64,000 bases of DNA from Cupriavidus necator A5-1 (lineage in GTDB: Bacteria > Pseudomonadota > Gammaproteobacteria > Burkholderiales > Burkholderiaceae). The stretch's first letter is position 1; each line of letters begins with the position of its first letter. Below are positions 17,565 to 25,635 of this stretch, piece after piece. The notes beneath the pieces were generated by a model. That model did no database searches. It saw only the letters and a program-made list of their open reading frames with translations, and was not told the origin of the DNA. The position numbers and the translations under genes were made by a program. The DNA lies in contig NZ_JQLI01000008.1 in the NCBI RefSeq assembly GCF_000744095.1, positions 992,001 through 1,056,000 of the forward strand. The letters run 5' to 3'.

Positions 17565-18332
17565 TCAGCGATGGTCCGTGTCGGCGAAGGTCAGCGACCA
17601 GTAACGCTCCGGCGCGCACAGGTCGCACAGCTTGTCCTCGCCGAACAGCTGCAACTGGCTCTGGTAAGCGTTGAGCGCATAGCTCTTCTGCGCCAGGTAC
17701 TGGCCCACCGGCAGGTTCACCGGCGTCGCGCACAAGCCGACGCGCAGGCATTCGGCCAGGCGCTGCTGCAGCAGCCCGGGCATGCGGCGGTAGATCGCGT
17801 CCTCGTAATAGAGCCACTGCACCGGCGGCGCCACCGTGACCGCCGGCTGGCCGGCCTCCAGCAGTGCGCTCCGCGTGGTGGCGCGCCCATGCGCGGCCTG
17901 CATCAGCTGCCGGCAGGCGTCGTGCACCAGCGCGTGATCGGCATGGAACAGGCCCAGCGGTGCGATCACCACGCCGTCGGTCTGCGTCAGCAGTACTCGC
18001 TGCAGCCCGGCGGCGATCTCGCGCGGCGTGTAGGTGCGGCCATACTGGCTGTCCCAGAAATCCAGCCAGATCGGATGCGCGCCCAGCATCGTCAGCGCGC
18101 GCTTGTCCTCGCGCCGTCGCGCCAGCACCGCCTGCTCGGCGGTGGCGAAGCCGGCGGCGCGGTCCCGGTCGGGCGCCGCCATCCCGGCCGGCGGCGCGCC
18201 CGCGAACACTGTAATCACGCGCGCGGCGCGCGCGGCCGTGAGCAGACTCCCGCAGCTGAACACTGCGTCGTCGAGATGTGGAGAGATCACGGTCACCGTT
18301 CCGGTGAGGTCCGTCACTATCGCCATCGCCAT
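17565..18332 (-). CDS. PIG-L family deacetylase (LmbE-like)
   Basis: A 255-residue zinc-dependent N-deacetylase. The motif SPHLDDAVFSCG gives His19, Asp21 and Asp22 as zinc and catalytic residues, and HADH further along supplies the distal histidine. The family removes acetyl groups from N-acetylglucosamine conjugates or similar compounds. In many Proteobacteria it sits in clusters with an acyl-CoA dehydrogenase, methyltransferase and GT2 glycosyltransferase; here only a GT2 remnant follows, so the cluster appears eroded. The chain is complete. Its present substrate is unclear. Confidence 0.87.
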   Translation of the reverse strand: MAMAIVTDLTGTVTVISPHLDDAVFSCGSLLTAARAARVITVFAGAPPAGMAAPDRDRAAGFATAEQAVLARRREDKRALTMLGAHPIWLDFWDSQYGRTYTPREIAAGLQRVLLTQTDGVVIAPLGLFHADHALVHDACRQLMQAAHGRATTRSALLEAGQPAVTVAPPVQWLYYEDAIYRRMPGLLQQRLAECLRVGLCATPVNLPVGQYLAQKSYALNAYQSQLQLFGEDKLCDLCAPERYWSLTFADTDHR

Positions 18333-18537
18333 CCTGCAAAGCGGCGCGCGCGGTGGCGCGCCGCACTCATTCTAGCGCGGCGGCACGCGCTTCGCGGGCG
18401 GTGGCGGAAACCAGCACCACATTGCCCGGCGCGCCCTGCTCATGGGCATTGGCGGCAAGGAGTGCGGCGAAGTAGAGAGCGAGTGTGATGAGACGTTGCG
18501 CGAGGTGACAGCGTGAGCGCGGCGGCGTAGCCCGGCA

Positions 18538-18577
18538 CATAATGCATCATAACGCGACATAACGTGACATGACGCGG
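18538..18577. repeat. Imperfect 10-bp tandem direct repeat, about four copies
   Basis: Four consecutive ten-base units each begin with CAT: CATAATGCAT, CATAACGCGA, CATAACGTGA and CATGACGCGG. The spacing equals one helical turn, so a protein could bind the same face repeatedly. The repeat lies in the 257-base gap between the PIG-L gene and the hypothetical gene, just downstream of the latter's stop and upstream of PIG-L. It may be part of the PIG-L promoter; no function is known. Confidence 0.5.
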
Positions 18578-18589
18578 CGCTACGCCCCG

Positions 18590-19090
18590 TCATGCCGGCT
18601 CGCCGCCGCGGCTTTCATTGACGGCATCGGGACGCATCCGACCGCGCGTGCCGGCCGAGGCCGTGCAGCAGACCAGGTAGTACGCGCGCTTGAAGTGCTG
18701 CGCGGCTTCCAGCCTGCGTCCCGCGGCGGCTTCGGCGAACGCTGCGTGCAGGCAGCACGCGATGGTCTCGGCCGTGCCGCCGTGCTCGAACAGGCCGGGC
18801 GGGCGTTCCTGCCACAGCCGCATCAGCACCGCCTGGCGCCGCGCCAGGGTGTGCGCTGGCCAGGCCTGGTCGCGGCTCAGCAACTCCAGCCGCGTGGCCA
18901 GCAGCGTTTCAAGCAGCACGGTCGGGCGCGCGAAGTGCAGCGTCGCCCCGGGGCGGGCATGCAATGACGACGGGGACGAAGGGGTAGAGGGTGTGGAAGC
19001 AAGTTGCGCGTGCGTCAGCGCGCTGCCGCCGCCGGCCGGATCGGCCAGTGCCGGCGGCATGTCCACGGCCTTCTGTAGTCGGATAGTCAT
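18590..19090 (-). CDS. Hypothetical protein
   Basis: A 166-residue protein not recognised. It is rich in Ala, Leu and Arg, with an N-terminal low-complexity Ser/Thr/Pro patch (ASTPSTPSSPSS) and a predicted helical C-terminal half (RRQAVLMRLWQERPPGLFEHGG and onward) containing two adjacent cysteines (YYLVCCTASAG). An upstream frame extends to 19237, but ATG 19090 gives a more protein-like N-terminus. It lies downstream of the recombinase-like gene on the same strand, 195 bases away. Codon-frame GC pattern looks coding, but no domain can be assigned. Confidence 0.5.
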   Translation of the reverse strand: MTIRLQKAVDMPPALADPAGGGSALTHAQLASTPSTPSSPSSLHARPGATLHFARPTVLLETLLATRLELLSRDQAWPAHTLARRQAVLMRLWQERPPGLFEHGGTAETIACCLHAAFAEAAAGRRLEAAQHFKRAYYLVCCTASAGTRGRMRPDAVNESRGGEPA

Positions 19091-19285
19091 GTCGGGTGCC
19101 GGTCCCGCGGCACGCCTGCGTTCAGCAGGGCTTGTTGCCGGGGACGTTCTGCTCAGAGACTTTTGCAAGGAACGTTCCAAGCCGCGGGCGGCGCCAGGTC
19201 GTCGCCCGCGGCTCGGCAACGCATGGGATTCTTGCAACGGTGCGCGTAAATACGTCGACCCACGGCCGCTCCGGGGATGGCCGCG

Positions 19286-19954
19286 TCATTCGTCGGCGGT
19301 TTCCGCTTCCGCTTCCGCTTCCGGTTCCGTGGCCGGCGCTGCAGTGGGTCGCGTGTCGTGCCGCACCGGCTGCACGGCCGGTTCCGCGGCGCGGATGCGC
19401 AGCACCGTCTGGCGCGAGGTATTGAACTGGCGCGCGATCTCGCTGACCGAAAGGCCGGCGCGCAGCGCATGCAGGATGGCGCTGCGCTGCTCGGGGGTGT
19501 GCTTGGGCGGACGGCCGACCTGCCGCCCCATCGCCTTGGCGGCCGCCAGGCTTTCGCGCACGCGCACGCTGCGCGTGGTGCCTTCGAGCGCCGCCACGGC
19601 GCGCAACACCTCCACCGCTTCGGGCGGCGAGGCGCTGGACAGGTTCGCGCGCGACAGCTGCACGCAATGCAGCACTACGCCCAGCAGTCGGAAGCGCCGG
19701 ATGGTGGCCAGCACCTCCGGCACGCTCCAGCCCATGCTGCACAGGCGCAGCATGACCACGGCATCCCCGGGCTGCACCTGCTGCTGCAGCGCGCGCAGGC
19801 GCGGGCGCTGCAACGCCGGCACCGAGGCTGGCTCGCATTCCCAGAAGGCGTGGCGCGCGTCCACGCTGTAGCCGGCTTCGGCGGCGGCTTGTAGTTCTTC
19901 GTCGATGGCCTCGGGGCCAACGGCGCGATTCGAATATATGAATGTTGACGGCAT
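19286..19954 (-). CDS. Serine-recombinase homologue lacking catalytic residues
   Basis: A 222-residue protein with the fold order of small resolvase/invertases: an N-terminal catalytic-domain homologue, a helix leading into ARGR-like AKAMGRQVGRPPKHT, and a Hin-type helix-turn-helix (GLSVSEIARQFNTSRQTVLRI). The active site is gone. Where active enzymes read YxRVS, this one reads YSNRA (Ser to Ala11, Arg to Asn9), and LDRLGR is LCSMGW. The chain is otherwise intact with an acidic Glu/Ala tail, so it is probably a DNA-binding or regulatory protein rather than a recombinase. ATG 19954 (MPSTFIYS) was chosen over the start at 20008. Confidence 0.75.
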   Translation of the reverse strand: MPSTFIYSNRAVGPEAIDEELQAAAEAGYSVDARHAFWECEPASVPALQRPRLRALQQQVQPGDAVVMLRLCSMGWSVPEVLATIRRFRLLGVVLHCVQLSRANLSSASPPEAVEVLRAVAALEGTTRSVRVRESLAAAKAMGRQVGRPPKHTPEQRSAILHALRAGLSVSEIARQFNTSRQTVLRIRAAEPAVQPVRHDTRPTAAPATEPEAEAEAETADE

Positions 19955-20684
19955 GGCGGGATCTCGCACGGCAGTCTGCAACAAACGTCTGCGGCGAACG
20001 CGGAGCAAAGGCAGTCTTCGCGTTCCCGGTGCTTCAGTTCAAGCAAAGAGCAGCTCTGCACGGCAGCCGCATAGTGTGCGGGAAAAACGCATTAAATGCG
20101 GCTGTGCATAAGCGGGCGCTTTCGGACAGGGGGCCTGGGCTTGACTGTGGGCACTAACGCGGCTCACTGAAGCGACTCACTATCGCGATACTTCGGAGGC
20201 CATCGTGCTGGCCTGCTCCAGGTGCTGCTCCGGCGTGTACAGTGACTTCGCGAGCTCGCGCACATCGCTGTCGCGCGATCCGTTCGCGACGCCTTGCGGA
20301 ACAGCAGGAGGGCCAGCGCAGGGCCGACATGGCGTTTCAAGGACCTGCGTTTGCGGATCCTGGTGCGGGCTTCAGTGGTCACGGTTGTCTCCTGTCTGTG
20401 GAATATGCGTGGCGGCGGGGACCGCCCGGATGACCCGACCCGCGCAACTTTCATGCCGCGCCGCGCACGCCCGCATTGCGTCCCACGCTGCCCTCGCCGA
20501 CGCGGCGCCGCGGGCACAATTACAAGCCTTCGCGCAGGAATTGCAATGCGGCACGCGGCGCGGGTCCACACGCTGCCCACGCATGTGCTGCGGGCGTAGT
20601 TGGGGGGCGGCAGGTGTACGGGCACGGAACCTGCCTACGACGTAGCGAAGCCGAAACGCCGGCACCCCCACCAAGGAGAACACC
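19955..20684. other. Long intergenic region with a doubtful small frame
   Basis: About 730 bases without a convincing gene. On the minus strand a GTG at 20382 follows a good AGGAG site and opens a 72-codon frame to 20164 (TTEARTRIRKRRSLKRHVG at the start). From about 20275 the coding-like signal moves to another frame (SDVRELAKSLYTPEQHLEQA, stop at 20180), as if a small gene were frameshifted. The evidence is too weak for a gene call. The hemerythrin promoter must lie near the right end. Confidence 0.35.
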
Positions 20685-21152
20685 GTGGACAAGTCGAAGA
20701 TCCCCGCAGACCAGGCCGAAGCGATCGGCGCATTGATGGACGACCACCGTGCGGTCAAGAAGCAGTTCAAGGCGTTCAAGGACACCGAGGACCGCGACGA
20801 GAAGGAATCGATCGCGCTGGACGTCTGCCACCAGCTCACCGTGCACGCCACGGTCGAGGAAGAGATCTTCTACCCGGCGCTGCGCGGCGCCAGCGACGAG
20901 ATCGATGACATGCTGGACGAGGCCCAGGTCGAGCACCAGGTAGCCAAGGACCTGATCGCCGCGATCGAGGACGACCCCGCCGGGGACCTGCTGGAAGCCA
21001 ATTTCACGGTGCTGTCCGAATACGTCTCCCACCATATCGAGGAAGAGGAAGGCGAACTGTTCAAGAACGCGATCAAGGAAAAGGTCAACCTGCGCGAGGT
21101 GGCCCAGACCATGGCCGCGCGCAAGGACGAGCTGATGCGCGAAACCGCCTGA
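20685..21152 (+). CDS. Hemerythrin-like (HHE domain) protein
   Basis: A 155-residue all-helical protein of the HHE cation-binding family. Metal-ligand candidates appear in order: H in MDDHRAVKKQF, H in HATVEEEIFYPAL with its Glu, H in VEHQVAKDL, and HH in SHHIEEEEGELF. Such proteins bind a di-iron centre and sense or handle oxygen, nitric oxide or peroxide. The start is GTG at 20685 after AAGGAG. It is followed by a 522-base gene-free stretch. No partner is adjacent, so the role is unspecified. Confidence 0.88.
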   Translation: MDKSKIPADQAEAIGALMDDHRAVKKQFKAFKDTEDRDEKESIALDVCHQLTVHATVEEEIFYPALRGASDEIDDMLDEAQVEHQVAKDLIAAIEDDPAGDLLEANFTVLSEYVSHHIEEEEGELFKNAIKEKVNLREVAQTMAARKDELMRETA

Positions 21153-21447
21153 TCCGCCGCGGGTGGTGGCGGGCGGACCGGTGGGCGGTTGCTGCAACGG
21201 CGGGCGCCCATGCGCCATCACCCGCGTCTTCTTCGATGGCCTCCTGCTTCCGCGAGGCCTTCATGCCAGCCCGGCGCAGCCAGCGTCGATAACGGGCTGC
21301 GCCAACGCAATGCCATCCCGCGCGATCTTTCGCGCGCTCTCCCGCGCCGTCTTCCCGCTTTGCGGCCCCGCGCACCTGTGGCGCCGCTGCCACTGATCCT
21401 CGCTGCCAACTCGCCGCCGTAACCTGCATCGACAACAATGCTGTGTC

Positions 21448-21509
<62 letters not shown>

Positions 21510-21674
21510 AGGCCGGTCGCCAGCTTGCCTGCCTACCACCTGCAAGCAGGGTCAAGCGCTGCGGATTGCTGCCGTTATCGTCCGGATACCGCCGCAAGCC
21601 GCCCGTTTCCGGGCCGCGCGGCGACCCTGATTTTTTCAGATCCTGATTCCCACCTTCAACGGAGTTGCGCGGAA

Positions 21675-23396
21675 ATGCCCCGGATTGCCGATGGACTGCA
21701 CCTGCCCCTGAACCTGCTCGCCGCCGCCATGGCGGCGGCCGTGCTTGCCGCCTGCGGTGGCGGTGGCGGTGATGACGCGGCATCGTCGCAGCCGCCCGCG
21801 ACCACGACCACCACGGACAGCGAGCCCGTCACGGTCGCGCAGCCGCTCGTGGTCAACGGCCTGGAGCAGGCCTGCACCGGTTGCGGCGCGGCTACCGGCT
21901 CGACCTATGCGGGCAGCGGCACCGGCATCTGGCAGCAGCGTAACGCGGGCAGTGCCGATATCGACGTCCGGTTTTCGATCAGCGGGCTGGGCGGCCAGTC
22001 GCTGTCGCTGATGCTGACCAATACCAGCGGCACCAGCCTGACGCTGCCGTCCATCAAGCCCTCGGCGCTGAGCGAGTCAGTGACCGGCCTGTCGACGCGC
22101 TCGCTGGCCAGCGTCAGCGAGCCGGACGCGGCAGCCAGCGCCGAAGCCGAAGCCACGCGCCGCGAGATCGCCGGTTTCAACCGCAGCGGCTGGGCCGAGC
22201 GCGTCGCCGCGGCAGCGCCGCTGCGCAGCGTGATGAGCGCGCCCGCGCCGCAGGCCGCGTCGATGGCCACCACCCGTGGGTGGTACCACACCGACGCGAC
22301 CACGCGCACCGCCAGCGTGGTACAGCAAGTCACCACCAAGGATGGCGTGACGGTCAGGCTGTGGGTGGAAGACGCGGAATTCACCACGGGCAAGGTCGAT
22401 GCGGCGCTGGTCGGCGCGCTCGCCGACGCCTTCGTCGGTGCCGGCAGCGCCCAGGGCGTCTACGACATGCTCAAGTCCGTGGGCGGCCCGCTGTGGGGTG
22501 CGCACAGCTACCCGACCACGCTGATCGCCGGCAGCGCCCAGCCGATCGACATCGTGATCCTGAACTTCGACCGCAACAACAAGCCGTTCGGCATGGTCGG
22601 CTACTTCTGGGGGCTGCATAACCTGCTGCGCTCGGTCGACCCCACCAGCAATGAATCGGTGTCGCTGTACCTGGACGCCGAGACGCTCTACCTCGGCGGC
22701 GCCGACGGGATGCAGTCGATGAAGATGGTGATGGCGCATGAAGGCATGCACATGCAGAACTTCTACCGCCGCAGCGTGCGGATGGGACCGTCTTACTCAT
22801 TCGACGACTGGCTCGAGGAAATGACCGCGATGATGATGGAGGACTTTGCCAGCCACACCATCGACGCCGGCTTCAACAATATCCGCGACGTGCGCATGCC
22901 CGACTACGTGCGCACCAACAGCAGCAACTGCAACCTGTTCTCCTTCACCGGCTTCGGCGCGTTCTGTGAAAGCTATTCGGTGTCGGGCACCTTCGGCGGC
23001 TTCCTGAACCGGCACCTGGGCCTGGCCTTCTTCAAGGACCTGCTGGCGCGCGGCACCACCACCAGCTCGAAGACGGTGCTGGAGCAGTCCACCGCCAGTG
23101 CGCAGGTCGGCATGACGCTGGCCGAGCAGATGCGTCGCTGGGCGGTCAGCACCAATACGCTGATGCCGAGCACGGGCCTGCCAGCCGGCTATGGCTACCC
23201 GGCGCGCACGGACAGCGGCTTCACGCTGCCGGCGATCGACCTTCAGAACTACGCGGCGATCAAGCCGGCGGCATCGACGCTGCCGTACCTGTCCGCCTAC
23301 GGCAGCTACCTGGTCCGCACCGGCGCGGTCACGGGCACCTACAGCAACACCGTGCGCGTGCCGGCCAGCACCACGCTGTCGGTGGTGGCGTACTGA
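21675..23396 (+). CDS. M30-like zinc metallopeptidase lipoprotein
   Basis: A 573-residue exported protein. The N-terminus ends in the lipobox LAAC followed by five glycines, then a Thr-rich linker. A central segment carries HEGMH (His355, Glu356, His359) in the context MAHEGMHMQNF, and WLEEMTAMMMED about 20 residues on supplies a glutamate as possible third zinc ligand; this matches the hyicolysin (M30) pattern. ATG 21675 directly precedes the signal sequence and is preferred, although an in-frame ATG at 21438 upstream of a tetranucleotide repeat would add 79 residues. It probably acts on the cell surface; substrates are unknown. Confidence 0.78.
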   Translation: MPRIADGLHLPLNLLAAAMAAAVLAACGGGGGDDAASSQPPATTTTTDSEPVTVAQPLVVNGLEQACTGCGAATGSTYAGSGTGIWQQRNAGSADIDVRFSISGLGGQSLSLMLTNTSGTSLTLPSIKPSALSESVTGLSTRSLASVSEPDAAASAEAEATRREIAGFNRSGWAERVAAAAPLRSVMSAPAPQAASMATTRGWYHTDATTRTASVVQQVTTKDGVTVRLWVEDAEFTTGKVDAALVGALADAFVGAGSAQGVYDMLKSVGGPLWGAHSYPTTLIAGSAQPIDIVILNFDRNNKPFGMVGYFWGLHNLLRSVDPTSNESVSLYLDAETLYLGGADGMQSMKMVMAHEGMHMQNFYRRSVRMGPSYSFDDWLEEMTAMMMEDFASHTIDAGFNNIRDVRMPDYVRTNSSNCNLFSFTGFGAFCESYSVSGTFGGFLNRHLGLAFFKDLLARGTTTSSKTVLEQSTASAQVGMTLAEQMRRWAVSTNTLMPSTGLPAGYGYPARTDSGFTLPAIDLQNYAAIKPAASTLPYLSAYGSYLVRTGAVTGTYSNTVRVPASTTLSVVAY

Positions 23397-23524
23397 CGCA
23401 AGAAAGAAGAAGGGCGCGATGCCGCTTCAGGCGATTTGAATGAGTCGCACAAGGCGGCCCGCCCCGCGCGGCAGGGCAGGGCGCTACGATTGGGAGGTCT
23501 TTACCGTCGTACCGCCCCCGCTCC

Positions 23525-23854
23525 ATGACCTTTGTCGTGACGGATGCCTGCATCCAGTGCCGCCATACCGACTGCGTGGAAGTCTGCCCGATGTCGTGCT
23601 TCCACGAAGGTCCCAACTTCCTCGCCATCGATCCCGACCAGTGCATCGACTGTTCGATGTGCGTCCCGCTTTGCCCCGTCGGCGCGATCTACTCGGAGCA
23701 CGACCTGCCCGAGGACCAGCGCCACTTCATCGCGCTGAACGCGGAACTGTCGCGCCGGCCCGACTGGCCGCCGCTGCTGCAGGCCAAGGGCCCGATCCCC
23801 GGGCATGAGCAATGGGCCGACCATCCTGACCGGCTTGCGCTGCTGCAACGCTAG
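23525..23854 (+). CDS. fdxA: FdxA-type 7Fe ferredoxin
   Basis: A 109-residue ferredoxin. The N-terminal cluster motif CIQCRHTDCVEVCPMSCF, then CIDCSMCVPLCPVGAIY, shows the spacing of 3Fe-4S plus 4Fe-4S ferredoxins of the Azotobacter FdI/FdxA group, with the typical HEGPNFLAIDPDQ between. It carries low-potential electrons in the cytoplasm. The stop codon shares the palindrome CTAG with the stop of the convergent fdsR gene at 23851-23854. Being next to the formate dehydrogenase locus does not show it is a partner, since that enzyme uses NAD directly. Confidence 0.9.
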   Translation: MTFVVTDACIQCRHTDCVEVCPMSCFHEGPNFLAIDPDQCIDCSMCVPLCPVGAIYSEHDLPEDQRHFIALNAELSRRPDWPPLLQAKGPIPGHEQWADHPDRLALLQR

Positions 23855-24951
23855 CGCACACGCGCGCCCGCGTAGTCCGGGAACGCTTCCTCCAGCGTCA
23901 GCACCGCGCCCGTCAGCGCGCCGTCATAGCCCGGCAGCGCATTGACGCGCTGGCGGAAGGCTTCGCTGGTGAGCGCGCCCACCGCGCCGGCCAGCGCCGC
24001 GCTGCGCAGCATGGTCTTCTCGATCGCAAAGAAGTAGCGTTCCTTGATCACCGGCACGAACCCCAGGCCGAAGCGCCGCGCCGCCGTTTCCACGCCGAAG
24101 CCCACGTCGGCCATGCCGCTGCCGATATACGCCGCCACCGCGGCGTGGGTGAACTCACCGTTGCTGTAGCCCTCGATGCGCGCCGGGTCGATGCTGCGCG
24201 CGGCCAGCATCAGGTCCAGCAGCAGTCGCGTGCCCGAGCCCACCTGCCGGTTGACGAAGCGCACCTCGCGCCGCGTCAGGTCTTCCAGCGTGTGGATGCC
24301 GAGCGGGTTGCCCTTTCGCACGAACAGCCCCTGGCTGCGCACCGCCAGGTGCACCAGGCAGTGCGTGTCGGGTTTCAGCCACGTGGTGAAATGGCGCCAC
24401 ATGCCGTGCTCGAACTCGCCCACCGGCACGTGGAAGCCGGCGATATCGCACGCGCCTTCGGCCAGCGCCGCCACGGCCTCGACGCTGCCGCAGTATTTCA
24501 GGTCGTGCCGCACCTGCTGCTCGTCCAGGAAGTCGCGCAGCGCCGCCACCGCGAAGCCGTGGCTGGCATGCAGCCGCACTGGCGCCTCGGACTGGTCCAT
24601 CAACTTCTTCAGCTCGATTTCCAGCTCGGACGCAAGGCTGTCCAGCGTCGGCGACAGGCGCGCGCCGATCCGCTTGCTGGCCCACACCAGCTGCTGCGCC
24701 AGCGGCGTGAGGGCGCTGCCGCGGCCGCGGGTCTTGTCGATCAGCGGGCCGCCGAACAGCGCCTCGGCGTCGCGCAGGATGCCCCAGGCATAGCGGTAGG
24801 ACAAGGAGACGGCCTGCGCCGACTGGCTGATGCTGCCCGATTCCCCGATATGGCCGAGCAGGGCGACCAGCCGGGACACGTCCAGGGCCTCGTCGCCGGG
24901 GCTCGTGTCGTCCCGGATCTGCAGGTGGGGAAGGATCGAGATGCGGATCAT
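23851..24951 (-). CDS. fdsR: FdsR, regulator of the formate dehydrogenase operon
   Basis: A 366-residue regulator. The N-terminal quarter is a ModE-type winged helix (LLGHIGESGSISQSAQAVSL, SYRYAWGILRDAEALFGGPL, GRGSALTP). After about residue 120 comes a periplasmic-binding-protein-like effector domain (SHGFAVAALRDFL, RQVGSGTRLLLDLM, SGMADVGFGVE). It is divergent from fdsGBACD, matching the fdsR gene described in Ralstonia eutropha as a regulator of that operon. ATG 24951 is adjacent to the shared promoter region. The effector could be formate or a molybdenum/tungsten signal; the sequence alone does not decide. It converges with fdxA with overlapping stops. Confidence 0.85.
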   Translation of the reverse strand: MIRISILPHLQIRDDTSPGDEALDVSRLVALLGHIGESGSISQSAQAVSLSYRYAWGILRDAEALFGGPLIDKTRGRGSALTPLAQQLVWASKRIGARLSPTLDSLASELEIELKKLMDQSEAPVRLHASHGFAVAALRDFLDEQQVRHDLKYCGSVEAVAALAEGACDIAGFHVPVGEFEHGMWRHFTTWLKPDTHCLVHLAVRSQGLFVRKGNPLGIHTLEDLTRREVRFVNRQVGSGTRLLLDLMLAARSIDPARIEGYSNGEFTHAAVAAYIGSGMADVGFGVETAARRFGLGFVPVIKERYFFAIEKTMLRSAALAGAVGALTSEAFRQRVNALPGYDGALTGAVLTLEEAFPDYAGARVR

Positions 24952-24968
24952 ATGTAGAAAATAGCTTA

Positions 24969-24997
24969 TTGAAGGGGCGCTGTCACTCTCATATAGT
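24969..24997 (+). promoter_or_regulatory. Predicted sigma-70 promoter of the fds operon
   Basis: TTGAAG at 24969-24974 and TATAGT at 24992-24997 are separated by 17 bases, an excellent sigma-70 spacing with four and five of six consensus matches. Transcription would begin near 25004, leaving a leader of about 100 bases before fdsG. The -10 lies in CATATAGTCGC, which resembles one half of the ModE box upstream of modA, so FdsR or ModE could bind here. This is a motif prediction. Confidence 0.55.
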
Positions 24998-25101
24998 CGC
25001 TCCAACGGGCAGCAAGGCGTGATCGCAAGCCCGGAAATAGGAAAAAAATAGCATATAAAGGCCCGCGCTGCCCGCTCCGTGAGGCCCCCACAGGAGACTC
25101 C

Positions 25102-25635
25102 ATGCCAGAAACCGCTCCCATCGCACCGGCATCCGCCGACGCCGCGCGCACCGCTGCGATCGCGGCGATCGTGGCGGCACGGCAGGACCTGCCGGGCGCC
25201 TTGTTGCCGATCCTGCACGAGATCCAGGACACGCAGGGCTACATTCCCGACGATGCCGTGCCCGTGATTGCCCGCGCGCTGAACCTGTCGCGCGCCGAGG
25301 TGCATGGCGTGATCACCTTCTACCACCACTTCCGCCAGCAGCCGGCGGGCCGGCACGTGGTCCAGGTCTGCCGCGCCGAAGCCTGCCAGGCGGTCGGCGC
25401 CGAAGCGCTGGCCGAGCACGCGAAGCGGGCGCTCGGTTGCGGCTTCCATGAAACCAGCGCGGACGGCCAGGTGACGCTTGAGCCGGTCTATTGCCTGGGC
25501 CAGTGCGCCTGCGGCCCGGCCATGATGGTGGGCGAGCAGCTGCACGGCTATGTCGATGCGAAGCGCTTCGATGCGCTGATCCGGTCGCTGCGCGAGGCGC
25601 AGGCTTCCAACGAAACCACGGAGGCCCAGGCATGA
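25102..25635 (+). CDS. fdsG: NAD-dependent formate dehydrogenase gamma subunit
   Basis: A 177-residue protein homologous to NuoE of complex I. Cysteines C90, C95, C131 and C135 (VCRAEACQ and YCLGQC) bind one 2Fe-2S cluster. It is the small NADH-side subunit of the soluble molybdenum formate dehydrogenase, which oxidises formate to CO2 and reduces NAD in the cytoplasm. An AGGAGAC site precedes the ATG. Its stop overlaps the fdsB start as ATGA, so the two are translationally coupled. It is the first gene of fdsGBACD. Confidence 0.96.
   Translation: MPETAPIAPASADAARTAAIAAIVAARQDLPGALLPILHEIQDTQGYIPDDAVPVIARALNLSRAEVHGVITFYHHFRQQPAGRHVVQVCRAEACQAVGAEALAEHAKRALGCGFHETSADGQVTLEPVYCLGQCACGPAMMVGEQLHGYVDAKRFDALIRSLREAQASNETTEAQA

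Noticed and set aside
18366-18480. Minus-strand stretch ending NVVLVSATAREARAAALE before the PIG-L gene
   Set aside because: It looks slightly protein-like but has no start, no recognisable domain and lies in a short GC-rich gap; chance frame is the simpler explanation.
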